DNA of 64,000 nt from Phenylobacterium sp. (GTDB lineage: Bacteria; Pseudomonadota; Alphaproteobacteria; Caulobacterales; Caulobacteraceae), in the NCBI RefSeq assembly GCF_004297125.1, contig NZ_SCVD01000033.1, positions 1-64,000 of the forward strand, in the 5' to 3' direction. Within the stretch, counting starts at the first letter, position 1. Every line of letters starts with the position of its first letter. The notes beneath the pieces are model-generated. The model did not search any database. It was not told the origin of the DNA and worked only from the letters and a program-made list of their open reading frames with translations. Made by a program: the position numbers and the translations under genes. Positions 46,063-54,968 of the stretch are shown piece by piece.

Positions 46063-47389
46063 TGATCCAGTTGCTCATGCTGAGCCCGGCGGAATCCGCG
46101 GCGTCCAGGTGGATCAGGTCGGCGCCGACATTGACCCCCGTCGCGACCACCGCGCCGCCGCGTCCGTCGTCGTCGACGTAGATGTAGACGTTGAACGACG
46201 AGCCGGAGCCCGGATAGCCCTGGTCGTGGGCCAGCCCGCGAAGGTCGAGCCGGTCCTCGCCCGGCGTGAAGTCGGTGATGTGGTGGGCGCCTCGCATCGG
46301 GAACCGCGGAATGACGAACACATCAGGACCGGCGCCGCCGCTGAGCGTGTCGGCGCCTTCGCTGGCGACGATCGTGTCGGCGCCCTCGCCGCCCGCCAGC
46401 ACCGACCCGGGGCCGGCGGCGGTCAGCACCCGACCGCCCAGGCCGCTGTCGATCCACCCGGGCGTCAGGCGGCTGGACTCGACTCCGACCAGCACCATTC
46501 GCCCACCGCCGGCCATGGAGATCACCGTGTCGGCCCCGACCTGCGCCACGGTGTAGACGGTTCCCGGATCCAACCGGACCCGGTCGCCCTCCGCCGCACT
46601 GAAGTCGGTGACGCGGTCGAGGCCGGCTTCACCAAAGGAATGGAAGACGTCGGCGCCGGCGCCGCCGGACAGGATGTCGTCGCCGCGATCACCGGCGATC
46701 CAATCGTCCCCCGCGCCGCCGTTCACGACGTCTTCCCGCTGACCGCCGCGGAGCGTGTCGGCGCCCTCCCCGCCCTCGCAGGTGTCGTTCCCGAGGTTGC
46801 CGTAGACAAGGTCGCCGCCCGCATCGCCATAAAGCAGATCGTCGTCCTTGCCGCCGACCACCCAGTCGTCGCCGTCGCCGCCGCGGGCCGTGTCGTTCCC
46901 CTCGTTGCCGTTGATATCGTCGAAGTGGGCGCCGCCGAGAACGAGGTCGGCCCCGGCGTTCCCGCGGAGATAGTCCGAACCCGCACCGCCTTCGATCGTG
47001 TCGTCGCCGCCGTCGCCGCTCAGGCTGTCCGCTCCGGCCCCGCCGGTGATCGCGTCCCGTCCGGCAAGGGCGGCGGTGAAGGCCTTTCTCACGCCGGCGA
47101 GGCCCGCCTCGTCCCAGGACGCCGGGAGGAACTGGGCGACCGGAAGGGAGAGGCCGGTCGCCTCCCACCTTTCCCCTCCGTTCGCATAGACCATGCGCTC
47201 CACCGTGCCGGAGGCCGGAAACCACCCGCGCTCGGCTCGGGTGAAGCCCGAGCCGTAGAGGTTGAGGGTCTCGAGACCGTTGGCCATCTCGAAGGCCGTC
47301 GAGTCGCGGACGTCCCCGTCCCAGTAGTTGATGAGGTTGAGGGCGCCGATATCGACGCCGACCGGACCGGAAACCGTGAAACCCGCCAC
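46055..47389 (-). CDS. RTX calcium-binding repeat protein
   Basis: A 444-residue acidic protein with two blocks of hemolysin-type nonapeptide repeats (GGxGxDxUx): about 115-260, for example GGAGADSLSGDGGDDTIEGG, and about 325-370. Between and after them are strands such as DRVTDFSAAEGDRVRLDPG and HHITDFTPGEDRLDLRGL, typical of extracellular RTX proteins. There is no N-terminal signal; secretion would be by a type I system reading the C-terminal end. A catalytic domain was not found. Its divergent neighbour is a winged-helix regulator. Confidence 0.9.
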   Translation of the reverse strand: MAGFTVSGPVGVDIGALNLINYWDGDVRDSTAFEMANGLETLNLYGSGFTRAERGWFPASGTVERMVYANGGERWEATGLSLPVAQFLPASWDEAGLAGVRKAFTAALAGRDAITGGAGADSLSGDGGDDTIEGGAGSDYLRGNAGADLVLGGAHFDDINGNEGNDTARGGDGDDWVVGGKDDDLLYGDAGGDLVYGNLGNDTCEGGEGADTLRGGQREDVVNGGAGDDWIAGDRGDDILSGGAGADVFHSFGEAGLDRVTDFSAAEGDRVRLDPGTVYTVAQVGADTVISMAGGGRMVLVGVESSRLTPGWIDSGLGGRVLTAAGPGSVLAGGEGADTIVASEGADTLSGGAGPDVFVIPRFPMRGAHHITDFTPGEDRLDLRGLAHDQGYPGSGSSFNVYIYVDDDGRGGAVVATGVNVGADLIHLDAADSAGLSMSNWIIS

Positions 47390-47502
47390 GACTGCTCCTG
47401 TTCACCACCTCGGCCGCGCCCAGTGCCGTTGCGTGGGATCGCTGGTATGCTGGGCAAGCGGCAGACCCTCAAAGGTTGTGGCCGCTTCGTTGGGGCGGGT
47501 GA

Positions 47503-49095
47503 ATGAAGGATCACCGATTTTTGCCTGATGTTTTGCCGATGGAGGGCAAGGCGGACGCGGAGGGACAGCGCGCGGCCGACGCGATCCCATTGGCGCGGCG
47601 GCCGGATTTCCCGCTGGGTGCGGCCGTTGTTCGCCCATCGGTCCGCACCGTCGAAGGCCCCGGAGGGAGCGCCGCGGTGGAGCCGCGGGTGATGCAGGTG
47701 CTGATCGCGCTCGTAGATGCCGGGGGCGCGGTGCTGACCCGCGACGACCTGCTGCGCATCTGCTGGAACGGGACGCTGGTCGGCGAGGATTCGGTCAATC
47801 GCGCGATCGCCCAGGTGCGGCGCGTCGCCGGCGCGACCCAGGCCGGGTTTGGCGTCGAGACGATCCCGCGCATCGGCTATCGCCTGACCGACGCCGCGCC
47901 GACCGGCCCGGTCACCGCCCAGGCCGAAAGGACGTCTTCAGCGAGCCCCACCCGCCGATGGGTCGCCGGCGGCGGACTGGCCGTCGCCGCGGGCGGTGGT
48001 CTCGGGGCGTGGGTCTGGACGCGTCAGCGGACGGACGCCCGCGTGACCCAGTTGGTGGACCAGGGGCGACAGGCCCTGCGGTATGGAACGCCGCAGCGGA
48101 GCGCCCAGGCCGCAGGGCTGTTCCGCGAAGCCGCCGAGATGGCGCCGCGCGACCCGGCGGTGCTGGGTTGGCTCGCGCTGGCGCTCCGCAATGTGGCGGA
48201 GTACGCGCCGCCACAGACGGCGCCGGCCGTGGTCGCCGAGAGCGAGCAGACGGCCAAGCACGCCCTCGCACGGGATCCGCGGGAGCCCAATGCGCTCAGC
48301 GCCCTGGTGCTGCTCGGGCGCGATCTGGACGACGTGTCGACGACAGAGACGAAGCTGCGAGACATCCTCGCCCTCGCCCCCGACAATGTGGCGGCCATCA
48401 GCGCGCTCGTCCTGCTGTTGCAGTCCGTCGGGCTCTGCCGCGAGTCCTGGGTCTGGAACGAGCGCGCGATCACGCTGGAGCCGCTCTCGCCGTCCCACCA
48501 GTTCCGCCGGGCCTTGAAGCACTGGATCTTCGGTCGGGTGCGGGAGGCCGATCAGGTCATCGATCGAGCGCGCCAGCTCTGGTCTGACCACGCCATGGTC
48601 TGGCACGCCCGACTGCTGATTCTGGCGTTCTCCGATCGACCCCGCGCGGCCCTGGCGATGGTCGATGACGATGCGACCCGACCGCCCCGGTTCGCCCCCG
48701 GCGCCCTCGACGTCTGGCGCACCTCCCTCCGGGCCTTGGAGACGCGCGCGCCGCGCGACATCGAGCAGGCCCGCGTGGCGAACCTGAGCGCGGCCCCGCG
48801 GAACCCGGGGGCCGCCGCCGACGCCATCATGGTGCTCTCGGCCCTTGAGGAAGTCGATGCGGCGTTCGCGGTCGCCGAGGGCTTCCTGCTGCAGCGAGGT
48901 CCGCTCGTGAGCGCGCCTGGAACGGGCGGGCCGCTCCTCGCGAACGACCGGGGCTGGCGAAAGACGCAGTGGCTCTACACGCCGGCCACCGCACCGTTCC
49001 GAGCCGACCCCCGCTATCCGGCCTTGTGCGAAGGCATAGGCCTTACGGACTACTGGCGCACAAGGAACGTTACGCCAGACACCCTCAGGGCCTGA
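47503..49095 (+). CDS. CadC-like winged-helix/TPR transcription regulator
   Basis: A 530-residue protein with an OmpR-type winged-helix DNA-binding domain at about 40-130 (EPRVMQVLIALVDAGGAVLT, NRAIAQVRRVAGAT, VETIPRIGYRL), one transmembrane segment (about 152-171, VAGGGLAVAAGGGLGAWVW) and a TPR-rich region facing the periplasm (about 180-500). It is a one-component sensor of the CadC/ToxR kind. It is transcribed divergently from the RTX gene over a 113 bp gap, so that gene is a likely target. The signal is unknown. Confidence 0.87.
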   Translation: MKDHRFLPDVLPMEGKADAEGQRAADAIPLARRPDFPLGAAVVRPSVRTVEGPGGSAAVEPRVMQVLIALVDAGGAVLTRDDLLRICWNGTLVGEDSVNRAIAQVRRVAGATQAGFGVETIPRIGYRLTDAAPTGPVTAQAERTSSASPTRRWVAGGGLAVAAGGGLGAWVWTRQRTDARVTQLVDQGRQALRYGTPQRSAQAAGLFREAAEMAPRDPAVLGWLALALRNVAEYAPPQTAPAVVAESEQTAKHALARDPREPNALSALVLLGRDLDDVSTTETKLRDILALAPDNVAAISALVLLLQSVGLCRESWVWNERAITLEPLSPSHQFRRALKHWIFGRVREADQVIDRARQLWSDHAMVWHARLLILAFSDRPRAALAMVDDDATRPPRFAPGALDVWRTSLRALETRAPRDIEQARVANLSAAPRNPGAAADAIMVLSALEEVDAAFAVAEGFLLQRGPLVSAPGTGGPLLANDRGWRKTQWLYTPATAPFRADPRYPALCEGIGLTDYWRTRNVTPDTLRA

Positions 49096-49099
49096 CGCC

Positions 49100-51772
49100 C
49101 TAGGACGCGCCGCTGAGCCTGGACAGGGCGCTTTCCAGCTTCGCCTTCGCCGTCTGGGCCTCGGCGAGGCGCTCGCGGTTCTCCTCCACCACCTCCTCGG
49201 GCGCGCGGGAGACGAAGTCGGCGTTGCCGAGCTTGCCGGAGATCTTGGCGATCTCGCCGGTCAGGCTCCCGACTTCCTTGGCCAGCCGCGCGCGTTCGGC
49301 GGTGAGATCGATGAACTCGGCGACCGGCAGAGCGAAGGTGGCGCCGTGGACGACGAAGGGGATCGAGCCCGGAGGCGCTGCGTCCACCGTCTGGACCTCG
49401 GAGACCCGCAGGAGCTGGGCGATCTGGGCGGCGTTGGCCTTGAGGGTCGCGCGCTGGGCGTCGCTGGCCTCGACCACCAGCAGCGGCGGCTTGGCCGACA
49501 GCGGCACGTTCAGGCCCGAACGGACCGAACGGCCCTCGGAGATCGCCTCGATGACCAGGCCGATCTCGGCGTCGGCGGCCGGGTCGATCAGGCTGGACGG
49601 CAGGTCGGGCCAGCGGGCGGTCATCAGGAAGCCGCCGTGGGCGCGCTTGGCGCCCAGGTCCTGGGTCTGGGCCCAGAGCTCTTCCGTGATGAACGGCATG
49701 ACCGGGTGCAGCAGGGTCAGGATCACGTCCAGCACCCAGGCGGCGGTGGCCTGGGTCTCGGCCTTGGCGGCCGGGTCGTCGCCGGTCAGCAGCGGCTTGG
49801 CCAGCTCCACGTACCAGTCGCAGAATTGGTTCCAGATGAAGCGGTAGAGCTGCTCGGTCCCCTCCGCGAAGCCGCAGTCGGCCAGCGCGGCCGTCACCGC
49901 CTGGGCGGTGCGTGTGGTCTCGCCGACGATCCAGCGGTTCAGGGTCAGCTTCACGGCCGAGGGATCGAACCCTTCGGCGCGGGCGCAGCCGTTCATCTGG
50001 GTGAAGCGGGTGGCGTTCCACAGCTTGGTGCCGAAGTTGCGGTAGCCCTCGATCCGCTGGCGGCTGAGCTTGATGTCGCGGGCCTGGCCCGACATGGCGG
50101 TGAGCGTGAAACGGAGCGCGTCGGCGCCGTAGTCGTCGACCAGCTCCAGCGGGTCCATGACGTTGCCCTTGGACTTGGACATCTTGGCGCCGGTGGCGTC
50201 GCGCACCAGGGCGTTGATGAACACCCGCTTGAACGGGACCTCGCCGGTGAAGTGGAGGCCCTGCATCATCATCCGGGCCACCCAGAAGAAGATGATGTCG
50301 AAGCCGGTGATCAGGGTGTGGGTCGGGTAGAAGCGCGCCAGGTCGGCGGTCTTCTCCGGCCAGCCCAGGGTCGAGAACGGCCACAGGCCCGACGAGAACC
50401 AGGTGTCGAGGACGTCCTCGTCCTGGCGCAACTCGGTGGGGCGGCCATAGTGCTCCTCGGCCTGGCGCAGGGCCTCGGCCTCGGTCTCCTCGACGAACGG
50501 CCTGCCGTCCGGGCCGTACCAGGCCGGGATGCGGTGACCCCACCAGAGCTGGCGGCTGACGCACCACGGCTGGATGTTCCGCATCCACTCGAAGTAGGTC
50601 TTCTCCCAGTTCTTCGGCACGAAGACGGTGTCGCCCTCCTCCACCGCCTTGATGGCGGGCTTGGCGAGGACGTCGGCCGCGACGTACCACTGGTCGGTCA
50701 GATAGGGCTCGACCACGACGCCGGAGCGGTCGCCGTGCGGCACGGTATGGCGGGTCTTCTCGATCTCGCGCAGCAGGCCCAGGGCCTCGAACGCCTCGAC
50801 CACCTTCTTGCGGGCCGCGAACCGGTCCAGGCCACGATACTCCGGCGGGGCGTTGTCGTTGAGGCGGGCGAAATCGTCGAAGATGTTGATGACCGGCAGG
50901 TTGTGGCGCTTGCCGACCATGAAGTCGTTGAAGTCGTGGGCCGGGGTGATCTTCACCGCGCCCGAGCCCTTCTCGGGATCCGGATATTCGTCGGCGATGA
51001 TCGGGATCGGACGGTTCACGATGGGCAGGCGCACGGCCTTGCCGACCATGGCCGTGTAGCGCTCGTCGCCGGGGTGAACGGCGACGGCGGTGTCGGCCAG
51101 CATGGTCTCGGGCCGGGTGGTGGCCACGACGATCTCGCCGGAGCCGTCCTCCAGCGGGTAGGCGAAGTGCCAGTAGTGGCCGTCGACCTCGCGCTGTTCG
51201 ACCTCGAGGTCGGAGATGGCGGTCTGGAAATGCGGGTCCCAGTTCACCAGCCGCTTGTCGCGGTAGATCAGCTTCTGTTTGTAGAGGGTGACGAACACCT
51301 TGCGGACGGCGGCGCTCAGGCCCTCGTCCAGGGTGAAGCGCTCACGGGACCAGTCGCAGCTCGCGCCCAGGCGTTTGAGCTGGTTGACGATAGTCCCGCC
51401 GGACTGGGCCTTCCACTCCCAGACCTTGGCCACGAACTCCTCGCGGCCCATGTCGCGACGGCTGCGGTTGCCGGCCTCGGCGAGCTGGCGCTCGACGACC
51501 ATCTGGGTGGCGATGCCGGCGTGGTCGGTGCCGGGCAGCCACAGGGCCGCCTTGCCGCGCATGCGCTCGAAGCGGATCAGCACGTCCTGCAGGGTGTTGT
51601 TCAGCGCGTGGCCGATGTGCAGCGAGCCGGTGACGTTCGGCGGCGGGATGACGATCGAGAACGGCTCGGCGTTCGGGTCGTCGATGGGCGCGAATCCGCC
51701 CGATCTCTCCCAGGCCTCGTAGAGGCGCGGTTCGGCGGTCTTGGGATCGAAGTTCTTGTCGAGCATGGCCAT
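49100..51772 (-). CDS. valS: Valyl-tRNA synthetase
   Basis: An 890-residue class I aminoacyl-tRNA synthetase. The HIGH motif is PPNVTGSLHIGHALN (about 49-63) and the KMSKS motif is GAKMSKSKGNVMDP. The editing domain lies between (VVATTRPETMLADTAVAVHP). The C-terminal coiled coil (FIDLTAERARLAKEVGSLTG and onwards) is characteristic of ValRS. ATGs at 51772 and 51766 are both possible starts. It follows popZ in the same direction, as in Caulobacter. Confidence 0.98.
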   Translation of the reverse strand: MAMLDKNFDPKTAEPRLYEAWERSGGFAPIDDPNAEPFSIVIPPPNVTGSLHIGHALNNTLQDVLIRFERMRGKAALWLPGTDHAGIATQMVVERQLAEAGNRSRRDMGREEFVAKVWEWKAQSGGTIVNQLKRLGASCDWSRERFTLDEGLSAAVRKVFVTLYKQKLIYRDKRLVNWDPHFQTAISDLEVEQREVDGHYWHFAYPLEDGSGEIVVATTRPETMLADTAVAVHPGDERYTAMVGKAVRLPIVNRPIPIIADEYPDPEKGSGAVKITPAHDFNDFMVGKRHNLPVINIFDDFARLNDNAPPEYRGLDRFAARKKVVEAFEALGLLREIEKTRHTVPHGDRSGVVVEPYLTDQWYVAADVLAKPAIKAVEEGDTVFVPKNWEKTYFEWMRNIQPWCVSRQLWWGHRIPAWYGPDGRPFVEETEAEALRQAEEHYGRPTELRQDEDVLDTWFSSGLWPFSTLGWPEKTADLARFYPTHTLITGFDIIFFWVARMMMQGLHFTGEVPFKRVFINALVRDATGAKMSKSKGNVMDPLELVDDYGADALRFTLTAMSGQARDIKLSRQRIEGYRNFGTKLWNATRFTQMNGCARAEGFDPSAVKLTLNRWIVGETTRTAQAVTAALADCGFAEGTEQLYRFIWNQFCDWYVELAKPLLTGDDPAAKAETQATAAWVLDVILTLLHPVMPFITEELWAQTQDLGAKRAHGGFLMTARWPDLPSSLIDPAADAEIGLVIEAISEGRSVRSGLNVPLSAKPPLLVVEASDAQRATLKANAAQIAQLLRVSEVQTVDAAPPGSIPFVVHGATFALPVAEFIDLTAERARLAKEVGSLTGEIAKISGKLGNADFVSRAPEEVVEENRERLAEAQTAKAKLESALSRLSGAS

Positions 51773-51870
51773 ACGGGACGCGCGCCCAAAGCGGGCGCCG
51801 CCGGCGTCTTACAGGGGTTGTTGACGAACGCGAAGCGGCTGGCGCGGAGCGGACCCCGCGCTATGTCGCC

Positions 51871-52446
51871 TTAACGTACTCGACCGCGGGCGATCCGCTC
51901 GACCTCGGCCTGGACGGCCTCCTGCACGATGCCGGGCAGGTTGGTGTCGAGCCACTGCTGCAGCATCGGGCGGAGCATCTCGCGGACCACGTCTTCCAGC
52001 GTGCGCCCCTCGGCCGGCATCAGGATGCTGGAGGAGAGCTGGCCGAAGGTCGCGGCGGCGGCGGCGGCGATGTGGTCGCTGACCAGGTTGGCCGCGGGCG
52101 CCGGCTCGGGCGCCTCGAACATCGGCGGCGGAGGCGCCGGGGCCTCCGCGGGTTCGGGGTCGGCGGCGACGAAATCGAGGTCGCCGTGGGTCTCGACCTT
52201 CTGGGTCAGTTCCAGGTCGCCGTCGTCGTCCTCTTCCTGCGGTTCAGGCGTGAACGCCGCGGCCGGGGCCGATTCGGGCTCCGGCTCGGGAATCGGCAGC
52301 GGCGCCTCGGCGGCGACTGGCGCCGGCTCCGGCTCGGGCGGGACGGCGGCCGCGCCCTCGGCCGGCGCCTCGTCCTCCGAGATGATGCGGCGGATGGAGG
52401 CGAGAATCTCCTCCATCGTCGGTTCTTGGGACGTCTGTTCGGACAT
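51871..52446 (-). CDS. popZ: Polar organizing protein PopZ
   Basis: A 191-residue protein matching Caulobacter PopZ (DUF2497). The N-terminal helix is PTMEEILASIRRIISEDE, the binding region for partner proteins. A long Pro/Glu/Asp-rich disordered linker (about 25-115) follows, then a C-terminal oligomerisation region (AAATFGQLSSSILMPAEGRT, LEDVVREMLRPMLQQWLDTN). PopZ forms a polar network that tethers the ParB-parS centromere and recruits cell-cycle kinases. The gene lies next to valS. Two GANTC sites lie directly upstream. Confidence 0.95.
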   Translation of the reverse strand: MSEQTSQEPTMEEILASIRRIISEDEAPAEGAAAVPPEPEPAPVAAEAPLPIPEPEPESAPAAAFTPEPQEEDDDGDLELTQKVETHGDLDFVAADPEPAEAPAPPPPMFEAPEPAPAANLVSDHIAAAAAATFGQLSSSILMPAEGRTLEDVVREMLRPMLQQWLDTNLPGIVQEAVQAEVERIARGRVR

Positions 52447-52469
52447 GAATCGGCCGCCGCGGTTGAATC
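52447..52469. promoter_or_regulatory. Two GANTC (CcrM) sites immediately upstream of popZ
   Basis: GAATC occurs at 52447-52451 and 52465-52469, just before the popZ start codon at 52446. GANTC is the CcrM methylation site in Caulobacter relatives and can make promoters respond to replication through GcrA. Whether these two are functional is not shown. Confidence 0.4.
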
Positions 52470-52520
52470 TGCGCCTTAGACCCTAAGCGCGTGGGACCGA
52501 TCCTGCAATTTCCCCGCTAA

Positions 52521-52538
52521 CGACGCGTCAACGCGTCG
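52521..52538. repeat. Inverted repeat over the end of the TolC-like gene
   Basis: CGACGCGT-CA-ACGCGTCG is a perfect 8 bp inverted repeat spanning the stop codon of the TolC-family gene (52528-52530). No T-run follows on the minus strand, so it would at best be a Rho-assisted or stabilising hairpin. Confidence 0.45.
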
Positions 52539-54084
52539 CCGGAGGGGTCACCGCCGGGGCAGGTTCCAGACCCGGCCCGATCGGCTTTTCATCAATCTTT
52601 TCCGCGGGAACCTTGGACGGCCAGGGAGTCGCCACGCTATCGACGGCGCCCACGGCCTCTTCCCACGGCACCCAGCCCCAGGTGATCCGCAGCTTCCGGA
52701 AGTTCTTGGCCGCGTCGTACTGCGGCGCGCTGGGGACCAGGTTCTTGCTTTCCAGGCGGCCCATGACGGCCAGGACGTTGGCGGCGGCGACATATTCGTC
52801 GCGCCGCGAGGTCACCGCGTTCAGCTCGGCCGTCCGCAGCTCGTTCTCGGCGTTCAGCACGTCGATGGTGGTGCGCAGGCCCACCTGCTGCTCCTGGCGC
52901 GTGCCCTCGGCGGCGATGCGGGCGGCGCGCACCTGCTCGTCGCTGGAGCTGATGTTGGCGCGGGCCGCGATCAGCTGGCTCCAGAACTGGGTGACCCCCT
53001 GGAACACGTTGCGGCGGACAGCCTCGATGGTGATCCGGTCGGTGTTGTTGCGCTCCACCGCCTGGCGGACCCGCGAGCTGGTCAGGCCGCCAGAGAAGAG
53101 CGGGACGCTTGCGGTAACGGTGGCGGTGGTGCCGCGCGTGTAGAGATCCGAATCGAACGGCCTCACCGGACCTCGGTCGAAGCCGAATGACACCTGACCG
53201 CTGACGCTCGGCATGCGTTCGGCGTGGGCTCCGGCGACCCGGGCGCGGCTGGCCTGCTCCGCGAACTGCTGAGCGCGCAGTTGGGGGTTGAACTGCTCGG
53301 CGACCTTGTAGGCCTCGTCGGGATCGGTCGGCAGCAGGAAGGCCAGCGACGGCTCGGGCGCGAGTTCGCCGGGGTTCTGGCCGACCAGCGTGGCGTAGCC
53401 GGCCCGGGTGATGGCCAACTGGGCCACCGCCGACTGCAGCTGGGCCTGGGCCTGCGACAGGCGGGCCTGCGACTGCGCGACGTCGGTGCGCGTCACTTCC
53501 CCCACGTCGAAGCGGGCGTTGGACTCCTGGAGCTGCCGGGTCAGGACGTTGACGTTCTCCTGACGGATGCGGAGCGACTCCTGGTCTCGGCGGGTGTCCG
53601 AATAGGCCTGGATCACCGAGGTCAGCACCTGGGCCTCGATCCGGCGCAAGTTTTCGCGGCCAGCTAGGACGTCCGCGTTGGCAGCGTTCACCGCCGCTGC
53701 GACACGCCCGCCTGTCCAGATCGGCTGATTGAACGTCAGTCCGACCCGTCCGCTGTTGGCCTCTCGAATCCCGAAATTGCCGAACGTGTCGGCTTGCCCA
53801 TCCCCATTGGAATCGACGCCGGCGGCCGCCTTGGGCGTGCGGGATTCGGTGTAGGTTGCGCTGGCGCTAGCGCTCAGCGTCGGCCGCCAGCCGGAACGGG
53901 CCTGGACATAGTTCTCGTCGAGCGCCCGCTGCGTCGACCGCTGGGCCTGGAGGGTCGGGTTGTTCTGGTAGGCGAGCGCGATGGCGTCGGCCAGGGTCTC
54001 GGCGGAGGCCGGGACCGCGACACCCGCGAGCACGCCTGCACACACAGTCGCGGCCAACAGGCGGCCACGGAGTTTCATCGACAT
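52528..54084 (-). CDS. tolC: TolC-family outer-membrane channel
   Basis: A 518-residue outer-membrane efflux/secretion channel. A signal peptide (about 1-28, ending PASAE) is followed by two repeats of the OEP fold, beginning LADAIALAYQNNPTLQAQRS and later AYKVAEQFNPQLRAQQFAEQ. Strands such as GRVGLTFNQPIWTGGRVAAA are typical. It would serve type I secretion or RND efflux and could export RTX proteins; Caulobacter RsaF channels belong here. The C-terminal 60 residues are proline-rich. It follows the PCMT-like gene in the same direction, 123 bases apart. Confidence 0.93.
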   Translation of the reverse strand: MSMKLRGRLLAATVCAGVLAGVAVPASAETLADAIALAYQNNPTLQAQRSTQRALDENYVQARSGWRPTLSASASATYTESRTPKAAAGVDSNGDGQADTFGNFGIREANSGRVGLTFNQPIWTGGRVAAAVNAANADVLAGRENLRRIEAQVLTSVIQAYSDTRRDQESLRIRQENVNVLTRQLQESNARFDVGEVTRTDVAQSQARLSQAQAQLQSAVAQLAITRAGYATLVGQNPGELAPEPSLAFLLPTDPDEAYKVAEQFNPQLRAQQFAEQASRARVAGAHAERMPSVSGQVSFGFDRGPVRPFDSDLYTRGTTATVTASVPLFSGGLTSSRVRQAVERNNTDRITIEAVRRNVFQGVTQFWSQLIAARANISSSDEQVRAARIAAEGTRQEQQVGLRTTIDVLNAENELRTAELNAVTSRRDEYVAAANVLAVMGRLESKNLVPSAPQYDAAKNFRKLRITWGWVPWEEAVGAVDSVATPWPSKVPAEKIDEKPIGPGLEPAPAVTPPATR

Positions 54085-54207
54085 TCGTATTCCCCGATCT
54101 CGCGAGAGACGCAGCCCTTATATGCTTTCGTCTGCCGCCTGGGCCAAGCCGCGTCACCTTAAGCTTTTTTCACGCCCCCGTTTCGAGGGTGTTTCAGCCA
54201 CACCTGC

Positions 54208-54771
54208 CTAGAAGGCGAAACCGTGGCTCGCTTCGAAGCCCGCCAGCACCGGCGGGAACGAATCGAAGAGGTCGCGGCGGCCGATCCCGTCGTCGGCGCG
54301 GACATAGAGGCAGGCCTTGCCGACCGGGCCGTCCCGCTCGACCACGCCCAGGCGGCCGTTGGTCGCGAGGGCCGCGAGCCAGGCCTCGGGCACGCGGCTG
54401 ACGCCGCCTTCGCAGACCACGATGTCGAACCGGCCCTCGGGCAGGGGGCCGCCCGGCTCGGCGCGCACCACCGGCACGCCCAGTTCCTCGATCACCGCCG
54501 CAGCATAGGGCGCGCCGATCGCCAGGGCCCGGTCGCCCGGCATCGGCCGCAGCGCCTGCAGCAGCTTGGCCACGTCGCGCGGCTTCAGCAGCCAGCGGCC
54601 CGGCGCGTACTCGGCCTCGATGTCCGCATAGGCCAGGTGCGCCTTGCCTTCGGGCAGGAACGCCTCGCGCCGCACGGCCCGCATCGCGTCGTGGATGCGG
54701 ACGTCGGTCACGTCGGCGGTTCGCACCTGGCTTTCCACCATGTTGAGGCGGGCGGAGGCGAGGTCAGCCAT
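54208..54771 (-). CDS. Protein-L-isoaspartate methyltransferase-like protein
   Basis: A 187-residue relative of PCMT, recognised by LNMVESQVRTADVTDVRIHD, MRAVRREAFLPEGKAHLAYA and later RFDIVVCEGGVSRVPEAWLA. It is shorter than typical PCMT (about 210-220). The SAM-binding motif I, normally a G-x-G-x-G loop after a strand, is reduced to ALAIGAPYAAAVIEELG, lacking about four residues, so methyl transfer is doubtful. It is upstream of tolC; the pair is probably co-transcribed. It may be a non-catalytic or altered-specificity member. Confidence 0.85.
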   Translation of the reverse strand: MADLASARLNMVESQVRTADVTDVRIHDAMRAVRREAFLPEGKAHLAYADIEAEYAPGRWLLKPRDVAKLLQALRPMPGDRALAIGAPYAAAVIEELGVPVVRAEPGGPLPEGRFDIVVCEGGVSRVPEAWLAALATNGRLGVVERDGPVGKACLYVRADDGIGRRDLFDSFPPVLAGFEASHGFAF

Positions 54772-54883
54772 CGGGAATCCTTGAGGGCGGGTCGGTTACG
54801 TGGGCCGGGTTATAGGCTGGCGGGCCTGGAAGGCAATTGCGGCCTATGGGTCGTTCTGATAGCACCGCGCCTCGCTTCCGGTT

Positions 54884-54957
54884 GGCCCGATGGCGGAGTG
54901 GTGACGCAGCGGACTGCAAATCCGTGCACCCGAGTTCGATTCTCGGTCGGGCCTCCA
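54884..54957 (+). tRNA. tRNA-Cys (GCA)
   Basis: The sequence folds as a full tRNA: acceptor stem GGCCCGA (54884-54890) with TCGGGCC (54947-54953), anticodon stem GCGGA/TCCGT, anticodon loop CTGCAAA with GCA at 54916-54918, and T-loop GTTCGAT. The discriminator base is T, the known identity base for Cys, and CCA is encoded (54955-54957). No integrase or attachment duplicate is seen next to it. Confidence 0.97.
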
Positions 54958-54968
54958 AGCTTCCTTCC

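Noticed and set aside
54884..54957. tRNA-Cys as an integration site for a mobile element
   Set aside because: No integrase, direct repeat of the tRNA 3' end or composition change is seen nearby.
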